Assembly (NCBI GenBank): GCA_026545225.1
Contig: CM048852.1
Coordinates: forward strand, 9,100,501-9,164,500
DNA length: 64,000 nucleotides
Source: Cornus controversa
Taxonomy: Eukaryota; Streptophyta; Magnoliopsida; Cornales; Cornaceae
Direction of reading: 5' to 3'
Part shown: one piece after another, positions 21,601 through 34,409 of the stretch
Layout of the letters: the number at the start of each line of letters is the position of its first letter
Position numbering within the stretch: the stretch's first letter is position 1
Position numbers and translations under genes: made by a program
Notes under the pieces: model-generated
Seen by the model: the letters and a program-made list of their open reading frames with translations, nothing else
Told to the model about the DNA's origin: nothing
Databases searched by the model: none

Positions 21601-22912
21601 CTAAGGCTGAGCTGCAAGTAAATAAATGTTATATTTTCAGTGTCAATGGAATTAGATATTCAAATATTATATATTATATTTTCAGTATCAATAAAATTAG
21701 ATATTCAAATATTATACTTTGGAATACTTACTGATCTTGATAAACTTGCTAGGCCATACAATTGAATTTCCATGAGCTTGCCCAAGCAAGTAACGGCCAG
21801 AGGAATCTGCCCTATACAAGGGAGCTTCGGATTCAAAGACAAAATCGACCCACACTTTCCAACAATCAGAACCGAGTGGTGCATCACCTATGAGCGTAGA
21901 AGGATCTGAGGAAACAACTTCACCAGTAGCAACAAGTAATCCTGTCCCATTGTAATGGAATAACTCGCAATCTTTTCTTTCAACATTTTCAGTAGATGGG
22001 ACACGTGGTGAAGCATTGGGACAAGATTGGTTATTAGCATTCTGTGTCTGGCATGAAAAAAAAGAAAAATAATTATATAAAAGCATTTTTAATAGAAATG
22101 ATGACAACGCATTCTTATTTTCACTTACCAACAATGATCTAAACTCCTGCATTTGTTCCCTCATCTCTTCCCTCATTTGGTCCCTCATCTCTTCCCTCAT
22201 TTGCTCTCTCATTTCCTCCCTCATCTCTTCTCTCATTTTCTCCCTTTCAAGTCGCATTGCTTCCAACATTTGCTCCCTTTAGTCCCGCATCATTGCTTCA
22301 AATTTCTTTTCATATCTTTGGGTATTTTCTTGTTGTTGTGCTTGGGTTTTCAATTTTGTAAGTGTTACCCCAAACCCAAGCCCTCTCACTCTTCCTCGAT
22401 GTTCTGAACCAAATACATGATTGATGGCATCGTCATGAATTCCTGAACTTTGAGTCGTTTGGGAATATGTCTTAATTATTTCCTAAAATTTCATATTTTA
22501 AACACACGCATTAGTAATTTAATATAATAAATATAAATGATTAACTTAAATTAAAAAACCTAAACATGTTACCACAGTCTTCTTGACTTGTTCATTTATG
22601 GGCTGACCATCCTTTCTCATATGCGCTTTAATCCAAACATCCACCCTTGAAATGTTATCGGGCGTGTCAGACTCTTTTCTCTACATACCCAAACATGCAC
22701 GTTTCAATTATTTGTGCTACTAAATCACAAGAACTATGGTTAGCATTAAATAAGTAAAGAAAATAAACATTCATTATTACCATTGAATCTTCTAATCGAG
22801 CATAGCCTAATCGGCTTGTTGTGTGTGGGGTAGTTATTTTGCTCCTCAATTCTTGTTTTTGTTTTCTTTCTTTCTGTAAATACAAAAAAGTTGCTAATTT
22901 ATATAGGTCATG

Positions 22913-22955
<43 letters not shown>

Positions 22956-23870
22956 AGTGCATATAAATACTCACAGCATGCTCCTCCGATAATCGATGGG
23001 CAACAAATTCTTGCCACTCATCCACTGAATTTATATTATCGGGCTTCATTAAGGCAATGGCTCGTCGATTATTTCTCATGGACAACACATTATTTGTTGT
23101 ATTTGATTTGTGATTGCGCCACGCCTTTCCCATCAATCCAAATGATACGCTTGCATGACAGTCGGCAACATCGAATCTTAGCTGCAAATATATATCAAAT
23201 TATCAAATAAATATCCTACTATCAAAGGGAGAACATGTTTTTATTCTTCTAATAGAGAATCAGACACATCCTTCTACTAGCAAATTCCTTCAAATAAAAT
23301 ACCTTTATAATATCCCATAATTCTTGTAATAGAGACTCAGGCACATCATTCCAGCTCTTAATTGTTATGGGAACCCTCTCACGTGCTAGAACCCCAAGGC
23401 AAGAACTATACTTCTTACTATTATCACCAACTGGCTGCCCCCTTTCATTAAAATCCACAACTAGGCGCTCATTTGGTGTGGATGCTATCTTGTACAGTTG
23501 AGACTTTCCCCTACCCTTTCTTTTCTTTGTATTTGATGTAGCCTCAATGGAAGGTCCTTGAGAAGTAACGGGATCGGGTGAAACCCCACCAACTCTAAAT
23601 TGATCGCCTGAAGGTGTCCTTGGAGAATTTGAACCCCCGCCAGAAATGCGTACAACTGAGGGTGTACGTATCACTGCAGCCATAGCTGCTCGACGATTTC
23701 GTTCTGCACGTTTCTCACACTGTCTAGATGACTTCATTCAAGTACATGCATTAAAAGAAGAAGAACATTAAAAATACACATGTTTAAAGTTGATACTTAA
23801 ATCAAAACAATTAATTTAAGATAAAACAACATTAAGTAAGATTGATACTTACTTCAGGATGTTCAGACAT
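21601..23870 (-). CDS. TNPA/Transposase_24-like CACTA protein, one in-frame stop
   Basis: Eight predicted exons: 23870-23853, 23731-23303, 23181-22975, 22873-22781, 22680-22573, 22482-22129, 22047-21732 and 21611-21601. All introns have GT/AG ends and the joins keep frame (1536 bases, 512 codons with the final stop). The protein starts MSEHPE and has a basic Ser/Arg N-terminal part, then the plant Transposase_24 (Ptta/En/Spm) core with GLMGKAWRNHKSNTTNNVLS and ITTPHTTSRLGYARLEDSM. A coiled coil of REEM/REQM repeats and a C-terminal DUF8039-like piece (GEVVSSDPSTLIGDAPLG) follow. TAA at codon 353 (22281-22279), before the coiled coil, would truncate it. By family it should bind the subterminal repeats. 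The two tiny terminal exons are the least certain. Confidence 0.78.
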
Positions 23871-24110
23871 AGTAAAAATCTTTAGATGACCTGTAATCTT
23901 ATCAAAGGAGTAATAATTCAGTTTATATTGGAGGCGCCACTATTGATTTAGAAAAAGAGCACCAGAAACAACATATTACCAGTTTAAGATGAAATTGAAT
24001 GCAAATTTAGATAGGTACATAATCACAACCATTCAGTTTAATCAAAAAATATGCTACAAGTAACCAATTACAAACCAAAAAATATAACCAAATACCCATT
24101 TGAAAATATT
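23871..24110. other. Spacer between the two CACTA genes
   Basis: 240 bases, AT-rich. It would hold the 3' end of the transposase transcript or an intergenic intron, since both genes are on the minus strand. Confidence 0.4.
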
Positions 24111-27100
24111 CTACAATGTTATGCCCTCACAATTAAGTCGTACATGATGTTCGCCATCATCAAGAATTTCACATTCAAGTCTTGATATATCTAATGGAGC
24201 ATAAGGCATATAAGCATTCTCTTCAAAAGTGTCCAAGTCAATTTTGCCTCTTGGTGGTACTTTAAGTACCACATACCAACTTGACGTTTCAGTATCCCTA
24301 GAATAAAACACTTGCTTAGCCTGTGACGCAAGGATAAATGGATCACTTTCAAATTGACTTTGACCTTCATGAAGGTTCACCAATGTAAATCCATCTTCAA
24401 CTTTGATGCCGTTTCTAATATTTGCCCAGTTACAATGAAACAACGGTACTTGAAATGAGTAGTAGTCTAACAAAATTATATCTTTCAGAACACCATAGTA
24501 AGATATTTTTTCAACAACTTGATTTGTGTCTCTTGCACTAGATCGACATATAGTTTCAGCTTCAATGGAAACACCACTATTTTGTGTGCTTCTCTCGACA
24601 TCCTTGGTGTGAAATCGATGGCCATTCACAATATAACCAGAATAAGAAATTACATCGTTCCTAGGCCCATTTGAAAGCCCCTTTAGCATCGTTGACACAT
24701 TACTACTTGCATTAATCATAGTTTTGAACCATGAACTGAAGGTCTCCATGTGTTTCTTTTGTAGAGTGCTTTCATTCCTTGCAAGACAACTGTCCAAACC
24801 TTTGAGTTCCTCCACATGCTTTCTAATAAGAAAATAACATGGTTAAGTATTTTGTTTTTCAATAATAGTTATAAATTAAAAAAATTTCGTACCATCTTAC
24901 TTTAAATATGGTTCCACCTCCTCATTGTTGAATAATACATAACGGTGAGCAATGGCTAACATGTCACTAGACATGGTTTTTGAAATTCCCTTAGAAAGTG
25001 GGCGTCCTCCTTCTATTGTTTCACTTTCAATATCTTCATTTCGAGAATGACGAACACCAATTTCAGCGACTTGTTTCATGTGCTCACTACAAAATTGAAT
25101 GCACTCTTCTACCAAGTACTTTTCTGCTATGCACCCCTCAGGTCTTGCTCGATTTTTAACATATCCTTTATAAACTTTCATCATCCTAAATATAACGATA
25201 GAATTATATATATGTAAATTAAATAATATTTGTAATTGCATAACATATATAAAAGAATGTTATAAATCAATTACCTCTCAAATGGGTACATCCAACGAAA
25301 TTGTACTGGTCCACATAAACGAGCTTCTCGTGCAATATGAATGGTAACGTGTACCATAATGTCGAAGAAAGACGGTGGGAAGAACCTTTCAAACATACAT
25401 AAAGTTTCGACAATTTCATTTTCAATTTTCTCCAATTGATTCCTATCAATCACCCTTTGACATATTTCATGAAAATACGCACATAGGCGAAATATAGCAA
25501 TCCTCGGACCTTTTGGCAGTGTCCCGCGTAAAGCTACAGGCAGCAATTGTTGCATAAGAACATGACAATCATGAGATTTTAGGCCACTAATTTTGCACTC
25601 ATCCAATGATACACGTTGCCCAATATTTGAACTATAACCATCAGGTAACTTCAGCTGTTGTAACCTTTTACAAAATGATTGCTTCTCTTTCTTCGATAAT
25701 GTATATGGTGCTGGTGGCAAGTAATTTTTTTTCCCTAACTCCTTTGGGTGCAAATCTCCCCTAATGCCCATTTGCTTCAAATCCATACGAGACTTTAGTC
25801 CATCCTTTGATTTTCCCTTTATATTCAATAGTGTGCCAAAAATACTCTCACAAACATTTTTTTCAATGTGCATCACATCCAAATTGTGTCGGAGAGGTAA
25901 CGCCTAACATAACAGGCAAAAAGAATTATTAGTAAGGAGTGTGAACTCCTCAAATAAAAAAAACATGACCACCGAAGATAAAGGTGAATTCAAATTGTGT
26001 ACCTCCCAATATGGTAACTCAAAAAATATAGACTTTTTCTTCCATGGCCAAATGCTAGGTTTCTCTTCCTTCTTGCGCTTTTTACTTTTTTCCTGATTTT
26101 TACTTTTTCCCCATGTATTTTGAAAATCCTTAACGCCGCAAAAAAATTCTGAACCAGCTAATACTCTAGGTGGCCCCTTCATTTCTTCTTTTCCATCAAA
26201 CCAAGTTTTCTTCTTTCTATATGGGTGATTGAATGGAAGAAATCGCCGACTACCCCTGAACACAGTCTTTCCACTAGATTTCAACCATTCAGAATATGTG
26301 TCTTTAACACACACTGGACAACCAAACTTACCTTTTGTTGCCTGGCCAGACAAATTAGAATAGGCCGGAAGATCATTGATTGTCCACATCAAAACCACCC
26401 TCAAATTAAACAAGGATTTAGTGAATGAATCATAAAGCTCAACACCTTTTTTCCATAATACTTTTAAATCTTCCAGTAGTGGCTCCAAATACACATCAAT
26501 GTCATTTCCTGGTTGCTTTGGTCCTGAGATTAACAACGTCAACATCATATTCTCTTTAGACATACAAAGCAACGGGTCAAAATTATATACTACTAAAATC
26601 ACAGGCCAACAACTATGTTTAGAGCTAAGGTCACCGAATGGATTGAACCCATCAGTTGCAAGGCCAAGCCTCAAATTTCGAGGATCTGATGCAAAACTCG
26701 GCCACTTTTTATCAATCAATTCCCATGCACATGAATCAACTGGATGCCGCATTTTTTTATCCCGACTTTTATGAGTCGAATGCCATAATACTTGTTCAGC
26801 CTTTTCATTTGATCGAAATAATCGCCTAAATCTTGGTATTATTGGAAAGTACCGTAACACCTTAGCCAGAATCCCATTTCGAATTTTTTTACTATGTTCA
26901 TTCACTTTCCACCGTGAAGCACCACATTTTGGGCATGCAATCAGATTCTCATTTTCTTTTCTAAAAAGACAACAATCATTGATACACGCATGTATTTTTT
27001 CATACCCCAACTCAAATATCTTCAATAACTTCTTTGTTGCATTGATCCCCTCCGGAAGGTTATTATCTGTTGGAAGCATATCACGAATAATCTTAAGAAG

Positions 27101-27693
27101 CTCATCAAATCCAGTATCCGATATATTATGAGCAGCTTTGTGCTTATATAAAGCAACTGTTGCTGACATAATTGTATACTTCGTGCAATTAGGATATAGA
27201 GGAGTTTCAGCCTTTTCCAACACCTCTCTGAACTCAAACTCTCTACTTCCATAAGTGGGATCTGTTGTAGCGTTTTCTTCACCATCAAAATACACATCTC
27301 TAAACATCTCATACATTTCAGGCATTTCCACACCATCTTCAGTGCCTTCATTTTCTACATATGTAATCCGATTCTCTCCATGAAAGGCCCATACAGTATA
27401 AGCAGAATCCATTCCATTGATCACTAAGTGCTCGTACACCGTATTAAAATGTTGATATTGTGAGTTTAAACAATGTTTACAAGGGCATATAATCTTAGCT
27501 GGATTCCCTGCATTACGTTGGGCCCAATTGGAAAATCTACGTGCTCCATTTAAATACTCTGTTGAAGCTCTACAATTGGAAAGTCAAAATTTTCATTATG
27601 ACAAGAGTGACAGGTATAATGTCTAAATTGTTATGGGTAAGGTTATTTAGGTTATAATAACCTGTTATGAAGGTGCATCCACCCTTTATCCAT
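24111..27693 (-). CDS. TNP2-type CACTA transposase, apparently complete
   Basis: Five predicted exons: 27693-27662, 27569-26003, 25903-25275, 25185-24901 and 24822-24111. Every intron is GT/AG, the phases agree (3225 bases) and there is no internal stop; the product is 1074 residues. It starts MDKGWMHLHNR and continues in a Transpos_assoc zinc domain (CPCKHCLN, residues about 40-50). Transposase_21 follows, with CPKCGASRW (about 223-231), TDGFNPFG (about 316-323), ISGPKQPGNDIDVYL (about 359-373), WTINDLPAYSNLSG and GCPVC. Exon 3 starts ALPLRHNLDVMHIEKNVCES and leads into DUF4218; exon 5 holds DUF4216 (FHCNWANIRNG). It would cut and join the transposon ends. Exon 1 is the Met exon expected for the family. 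Confidence 0.9.
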
Positions 27694-29200
27694 GTCTCCT
27701 TGCTAATTTATTCAACAATTGGCAACTACTAGTAGAAGTGACCAATAAACCTAAACAAGGTTCATCGTGAAACAAATGACAAAATGTAGGGCGTAGAAAA
27801 AATCCTCTGAGGAAAATATCAACTCGAAACTACATAGAGAAAATAATATGGACAGTTCAATTCACTGCCTAATTAAACTCTTTGAAATTACCACATATAG
27901 AATTCACTTTTAGATAATTAGTTCTATAAAAAATGAAGCATACAAACCTGTTATCAAAGTGAAAACTTTAACTTATAAAGTAAAATAAGAAAGTTATAGT
28001 CAAAAGTGTCACTAATCAAAACAGAGGGGAAAACAATCAAAACACTTCCACTTAAAACATAATGTTCAACAAAAAGGAAGTGACTATGAACTCAAACCTA
28101 TTCGACCAATTTGGGGGAAAAGTGGGGTTAGGGTTTGACAGTTTGAACAATCATTTGAAAATTGGAAAGGAAGGAAACAGATAAAAGAAATTGAAAACCG
28201 AAAATCACACACATAAACAGAAAGTGTACATATACATGTGTACATAAAGAGAGATGGGAGATAAATAAGAACTAACCGTCGAGGCATACAATGTCGAGAG
28301 ATTGAACACGACTATAATCAAATAGCGGTTTGAGTTCTTCTATCAATTCCTCCTGCAAAATAGAAATTTAGGAATTAATTTTCAAAAACAAGAGAGAAAT
28401 ATTCAACTGAAAATTAGGATATCAATGGTACGATGCTCGATAAAAATATATCGGTCGTGGCTTGATGAACATGGAGAAAAAATTCTGACAAGTAATAGAA
28501 AAAGGAAACCCTTTCTGAAAATTGACAAACTCAATGGGAGAGTCACTCAGCAGTAAATGAGCGCAAGTGGTTTAATTGGCAAAATATTCCCTTTATAAAT
28601 TTTAGCTTTTACCCGTGCTCTTTTTTTTTTTTTTGCGTTGGTGAAACTTATCTACTAACACTTCGTTTCTGTGCGTTGTTGAAACTTATCTTTTACCAGC
28701 GCTTTCTATGCAAAGAAGCTTCAGCCCTTTGACATCTCTAGTATTTATTGTAGGATTAGAGTCCCACACTTCCTACCCTCCTAAGTCCTGAGAGAGAGAT
28801 GTTAACCCCCCACATCCCAGATATACTAAAAATAAAATGGCAAACAACAATGGAGCCAAACAATTAATGATCACCCAACATGTGACCAATCCAGTTATTT
28901 TAGAATTCACTAGGCTTTTAGCTACTGTCTTCTTCCTACCTATGAGCATCCTTTTAGCACTCTGGGTCCTATATGTTGGATGTCTATCATTCAAGTAGTC
29001 CTGCACAATCGCAATTGCCATCATCTGTCTCATATTACAAAGAAATCTAGGAGCAAAAATGAAGGAAATTAATGGTTAGATAGATTTAACTTAAGCTCTT
29101 TTCCTGATAATTTTTATTAAAAAAAAAACTGATTTAATTCAAACTAAAATTTTTGGTTTAATTAAAACTACAATTAAGGAGCCTAATAAAGAAACGATCC
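27694..29200. other. CACTA DNA upstream of the transposase gene
   Basis: No recognised gene. A minus-strand open frame at 28773-29033 (86 codons; KRMLIGRKKTVAKSLVNSK plus a hydrophobic tail) matches no family I know and may be chance. Part of this stretch is likely 5' UTR or intron of the transposase unit. Confidence 0.4.
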
Positions 29201-29385
29201 GATCAGGATGTTTTCAAATTATTTCCACTGGTCAAGGATGATGAGGAAATGGTGGTGGCACCGCCATCAGAAGTACCAGATAAGGGATCGGGTGAATGGA
29301 ATAACACTTTGGTGGGTTACTTTATTGATCGTCGTCTACCTTACCCTGTAGTGAGTTCTGTAGTGTATAAACTATGGGGAAACCT
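29201..29385 (+). pseudogene. DUF4283 fragment (LINE ORF1-type)
   Basis: An open segment reading DQDVFKLFPLVKDDEEMVV and then WNNTLVGYFIDRRLPYPVV and YKLWGN. This is the start of the DUF4283 domain found in plant L1-type ORF1 proteins. It is cut off just after the LWGN motif, where GGGGAAACCTCATATT is directly repeated. It is separate from the LINE at 30977, which has its own target duplication. Confidence 0.6.
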
Positions 29386-30961
29386 CATATTGTATATATG
29401 GGGAAACCTCATATTATAAACTATGTTTAAATATTGTATATACCAAAAAAGCTTAATAGGAAACCTCATCTCAATAACTGAACCACTAACTGTAAATATC
29501 TTTATACAAGCAAGCACATATATTATTCAATTTTATACAAACTGAACTGGCATGAAATGAGATGATTAGTTGATTGGCCTGAAAAGAAAAATATTTTGAC
29601 ACAAAAACTTAAAAAGAGGAAAGCAGACAATAATATACATAAACACTCAACACACATATATACAGTTATACACATGTACATATGCATTTAACAGTGGATT
29701 TTATGATAAATTTACCTTTTGCAGTGGAATCAGAGAGACAAAGTTTATTGGAATCCCAAAGTGTCTGCTTTAGAGGCCTCTCGTGAATTTCACACCCTAA
29801 AAATCCAACAAACAAACAAAAAAAAAACCAAGGAAATTAAACCCCAAAACCAATTACAATATCTGAAAATATTGAGAAAAAATCCTGTTTGTTTGATCAG
29901 GAAACAGAGGAAAAGAGAAGAAATTTTACTCACACTACACATTTAGTTAGCTCTGAATAAAACATAAAATTGAACTTCAGCACTAACTTGTACGAAATTG
30001 AACATGAGGGAAAACTAGCTCCCATTATTTTTTTCGCTAATTAGTTCCCATTTTCTTAATTAGTTTCAATTTCTTAGCATCCAAACGAAATGAGAACAGT
30101 CAAAAAGAAACTCACATAAAGCTATCTCTCTTCCATTACCACCACTGAGTATCTAGCAGAGACACCACATAGCCCTTTTATAGGTTTATGCAATTTGAAA
30201 TTTAAATCTTTACATTGTTTGAGCAGCAACCACCATATAGGGACTAAGAAGAGTTTGATTACTGGAACAGTTGCAATAGTTCCTACTTCCTACACCAAAT
30301 TCAGATAGGAGCTTCTTCCTTCATAGATGATCACATTTATGAAGATCACAATTCTTCACGTGTATGACATGATCTTTGGTCAACTAGGTTAAGTTTTAAA
30401 CAAAGCCAGTATTTGGAAGATACATGAAACTTAGGCCTTAATACATAATGCAACATAAGACACAAGACAAATTATTAACAAGATAGTTGTATGGGCTAAA
30501 AATTTTAAATCTCATGTTTCGAAGTGTGGAAAGCACATTAGACACCTGCTTTAGATTAGATCACATCAGACTGGAACCACACTTCTAACCTTAAAACTTC
30601 CAAGGTCAAAATCATTTAAAGTTTCAATTAATATATAGATAGATACTATATAAACATCTATAGCTATTGATGAACCTATGATTGCAGGAAAAAAGATGAA
30701 ATGAAGATTAGGACAATAAACCCAGCACGTGTTAACAATCTGAATAAAGCATGTTTCTTTCATACAATGATTATCTTGTTTGAAAGTTGTTTTCTTATTT
30801 CATTAGGAAAGAAGTTCAAAAGAAATTATCGACATATTGATTTCAATATCTCAGGGAAATCAAATGAGATGTTCTAGAAAAAAATTTCAGTAGATGAGCA
30901 AAAGAAATAAGTTAGAACATGGAAAGGAAACTAAAAGATGAACCCAACATCATAAGAGGAA
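29386..30961. other. CACTA internal DNA, nothing assigned
   Basis: AT-rich. No gene, RNA or repeat family recognised. Confidence 0.4.
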
Positions 30962-31023
30962 ATATGAACATGAATTATATTTATTCAGAATAGAATTATA
31001 TTTATTTTCATGATAAGGAGTGT

Positions 31024-31359
31024 GTGAATACTTCTAATTCTTTTGAGGTGCTTGAATATGAGGATGTTGGAGTTGGATTGGATGACAATAGTGTTATTGA
31101 AGAAATGCAGATTGATATTGGGGGTCGTAGAGCATCTGAACAAGGAAGTGAAGGGGATGATATGGTAGCTGGTAATGTGGATAGTGGTGATGTGTCCAAA
31201 GATAGTATTGGTATGAATAAGAAGGGGAGGGTTCTTGCTTCAATTGTGCGAGCTCATTCTGCTGTTGAAAAACTAGAAAAAAAGAAGACTAATGGTTTGT
31301 CTAGACCTAAAAGGGGTACTTTCATTGTTACTCCTAAAACAGGGGTGGGGGATTGTTGA
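31024..31359 (+). pseudogene. LINE ORF1, C-terminal part
   Basis: 111 codons starting around NTSNSFEVLEYED, the (N)RFEVL-type motif that follows the zinc knuckle in plant L1 ORF1, then an acidic linker and a basic tail (KKGRVLASIVRAHSAVEKLE). The DUF4283 and CCHC parts are missing because the insertion is 5'-truncated. ORF1 normally binds LINE RNA. Confidence 0.7.
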
Positions 31360-31387
31360 TGACTGGTTGCTGTATATATAGCCTCTC

Positions 31388-34300
31388 ATGCAGTGTGGAA
31401 TTTGGAATATAAGGGGTTTGAATGGGCATGTGAAGCAGGCTGAGGTGAGAAGGGTTATTAGGCAATTTGATCTGCCTATTGTTTGTTTGGTGGAAACTAA
31501 GATTAAAAAGTATAAAATGAATTCTGTTTTGAATCATATTTGCAAGAATTGGTGTGTGGTGCATAACTATGATCAAGCAGATAATGGTAGAATTTGGGTG
31601 GCTTGGGATGGAGGTAAAGTTAAGATTGTGGTGCTTCAAGTGTCAGATCAAATGATTCACTGTCAAGTGGAGTTTTTAGATGGTACGGTAAAATGCTTGG
31701 CCACCTTTGTTTATGGTGTTAATTGCCAGATTGGGAGGAGAAGGCTATGGGATGATATAATTAGGTTAGCTGCTTTGAATAAAAATGAGCCGTGGCTTCT
31801 TCTTGGGGACTTCAATGCTGTGAGATTCCAGCGTAAAAGGGTTGGAGGGACTACTGAATGGACAGCTGCAATGAAGGAGTTTGGGGAGTGTATTCACGGG
31901 GCAAAGCTTATGGATTTGAGATATACTGGAATAAAGTTTACATGGTCGAATCACACTTTTTTCAGGAAGCTGGATAGAGTCTTGGTTAATGAAGCTTGGT
32001 TACAACAATTCAGGAGTTCTGAAGCTATTTTTGAACCACCAGGGATTTCTGATCATGCTTTCATTCTCCTTAAAGTCCTTGTGGATACACAAAGGTCTAA
32101 GAAACCTTTCAAAATTAATAATTTTCTAATGGACCATCCAGATTTTATTGATATTGTGTCTAGAGTTTGGGACAGGCAGATAAGTGGCACTCCCATGTTT
32201 GTGGTGACTCAGAAGCTGAAGATGCTGAAGAAGGATTTGAAAATATTGAATAGCATTCATTTTAGTGATTTATCTAAAAGAGTGAAGGAGGCTACGGAGG
32301 AGCTGCTAATTAGTCAAAGGAAGATGGATGAGGATCCTTTGAATAAAGAGAATCAACAGGGAGAAATGAGAAAGCTGCTGAAGTATCAAAATTTGGCTAG
32401 AGCTGAAGAAGTCTTCTATAGACAGTAGTCTAGAGTGCAGTGGTTGAATCTTGGGGATCAGAACACATCCTATTTTCATAAAGTGCTGAATCAGCGAAGA
32501 AGCATTAATGGTATTATGTCTATCACTACTGCTAATGGTCAGAGACTGGATAAGAAAGAGCATGTTTGTGCTGAAATTGTGAACTTCTATAAGGAGTTAT
32601 TGCCGAACGAGGATGGTGGGAGGGTTTGCCCTGAATTGTCAAATTATGTGCATCACCCAATCACTATGGAGCAGCATCAGAAAATGCAGCAGGGTGTTAC
32701 TTATGAGGAGATTAAAAGAACAATGTTCTCTTTGAAGGATGATAAGGCTCCTGGGAGTGATGGTTATAATGCTCAGTTTTTTAAAAGAGTGTGGTTTATT
32801 ATTGGAAATGATGTGGTGAAGGCAATTAAATCTTTCTTTGACTCGGGGAAGTTGTTGAAAGAGGTAAATTCCACTATCATTACCCTTGTTCCGAAAGTAG
32901 CAAATCCAACTTTTGTGTCGGTGCTTAATGATTTTGGTAGTGTATCAGCGCTGATGCCAAATAATAGTAAGAGTGTAATGTTTTGTTCGGGGGTTTCAGC
33001 TGGAATTAGGAATGAAATTATAAATTTTTTTAGTTTTCAGCAAGGGAGCTTTCCAGTTAAGTATCTTGGAGTGCCTTTCCTATCTACCAGGTTGAAGGCT
33101 GCACATTGTGAAACACTAGTTCAGAAGATTACTTCTAGAGTTCAAAGCTGGACTACCAACTACCTTTCCTTTGCTGGTAGGTTGCAATTAATCAGATCAG
33201 TTCTATTTTAGGCTCAAGTATATTGGGCTTCAATTTTTGTTTTGCCTAAGGCTGTTATGAAGGAGATTGCTACGGTTATGAGGAAATTCTTGTGGAAAGG
33301 ATCAGATTTGTCCAAGGGTGGAGAAAAGGTTTCTTGGCAAGGGGTTTGCACTCCAACAAATGAGGGAGGTTTGGGGGTGAAGGATATGGTTACATGGAAC
33401 AAGGCTGCTATGGCTAAGCATTTGTGGAGGGTGATCCAACCACAATCTTCTTCTCTTTGGGTTCAGTGGGTAAAGCATCATTTACTAAGGAATAGAAATT
33501 TTTGGAGTGTGAATTTACCAACTGATTGCTCCTGGACTTGGAGCAAATTATTGAAGTTAAGAAGTATGTGTAGGAAATATGTTCAATAACTTCATTATGG
33601 TATGATTATTAGCTTCCCTGTGGCCCTTTGTTAATGAAATATAATAGGAGGATGCTCACTGATGCTGGATTGGGGGAACATGAAATGGTTGCTTCAATTA
33701 TTCAAAACGGACTTGGGTGTGGCCTTCAACAAATACTCTGGAATGGATGGATTTAAGGGGAGGTATCCCTAATGAGTTGTAGCCTTGTGGTGGGCCGGAT
33801 AAGATTATTTGGCAACCGAGTAGGGGTGAGTTTTCCATTCAGGCTACTTGGGAAGATTTGAGGCAACATTGCAATAGAGTGGATTGGAATGAGATTGTGT
33901 GGTTTCCATTAAATATCCCTAAACATGCTTTTAATCTGTGGGTAGTGATTCATAACAGAATTCGGACGCAGCAGCAGCTTATGCAATGGGGGGTTCTGAA
34001 TTATGGCACCTGTGTGTTTTGTAGAAGCATAGTGGAGGATAGGGACCATCTTTTCTTTGAATGCAGTTTTACTAAGAGGCTGTGGAGGTCTATTTCAGTT
34101 AAGGGTGTTCTGCAATGGCCTGAGATCTGCTGGGAAGGTATGCTGCAGTGGGCTTGTTTAACTATTAAAGGGAAGACTATGGTTTCAGTGGTAAATAAAC
34201 TGGTGTTTGCGGCTACTATATATGAAATATTGCATGAGAGAAATAGGAGAATCTTTGAGGATGAATTTAGAACTTGGGAGAATATTAAGGCTGCTATTAT

Positions 34301-34409
34301 CTATGGGGTTAGATGCAAGCTGATGTCATCAAGGAATTGGCCAAGATCTACTATTAATCAATGGATTAGAATCGAATGGAGGCTGCCGGAGGAAATCTTT
34401 GTTCCATGA
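31388..34409 (+). pseudogene. LINE ORF2 (endonuclease and reverse transcriptase), broken
   Basis: The APE-type endonuclease (31388 to about 32090) is well kept: WNIRGLN, VETKI, LLGDFNAV and ISDHAF cover the catalytic Asn, Glu, Asp and His positions. TAG follows FYRQ at 32426. The reverse transcriptase starts well (DDKAPGSDGYNAQFFK), but homology jumps near 32920 from PKVANPT to LNDFGSVSALMPNNSKS. The palm with the YADD active site is therefore deleted. TAG again at 33209. The region after 33589 is frame-disrupted, and a zf-RVT segment (CVFCRSIVEDRDHLFFEC) is open at 33858-34409. Non-functional. Confidence 0.88.

Noticed and set aside
22153-22407. His/Leu/Phe-rich frame antisense to the TNPA-like gene
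   Set aside because: A shadow of the charged REEM/REQM repeat on the minus strand.
28773-29033. 86-codon frame with a basic and a hydrophobic part as a real gene
   Set aside because: No similarity recognised, no promoter, lies in transposon DNA; kept only as a note in the region entry.
31008-31954. Minus-strand frames opposite the LINE
   Set aside because: Shadows of LINE ORF1 and ORF2.
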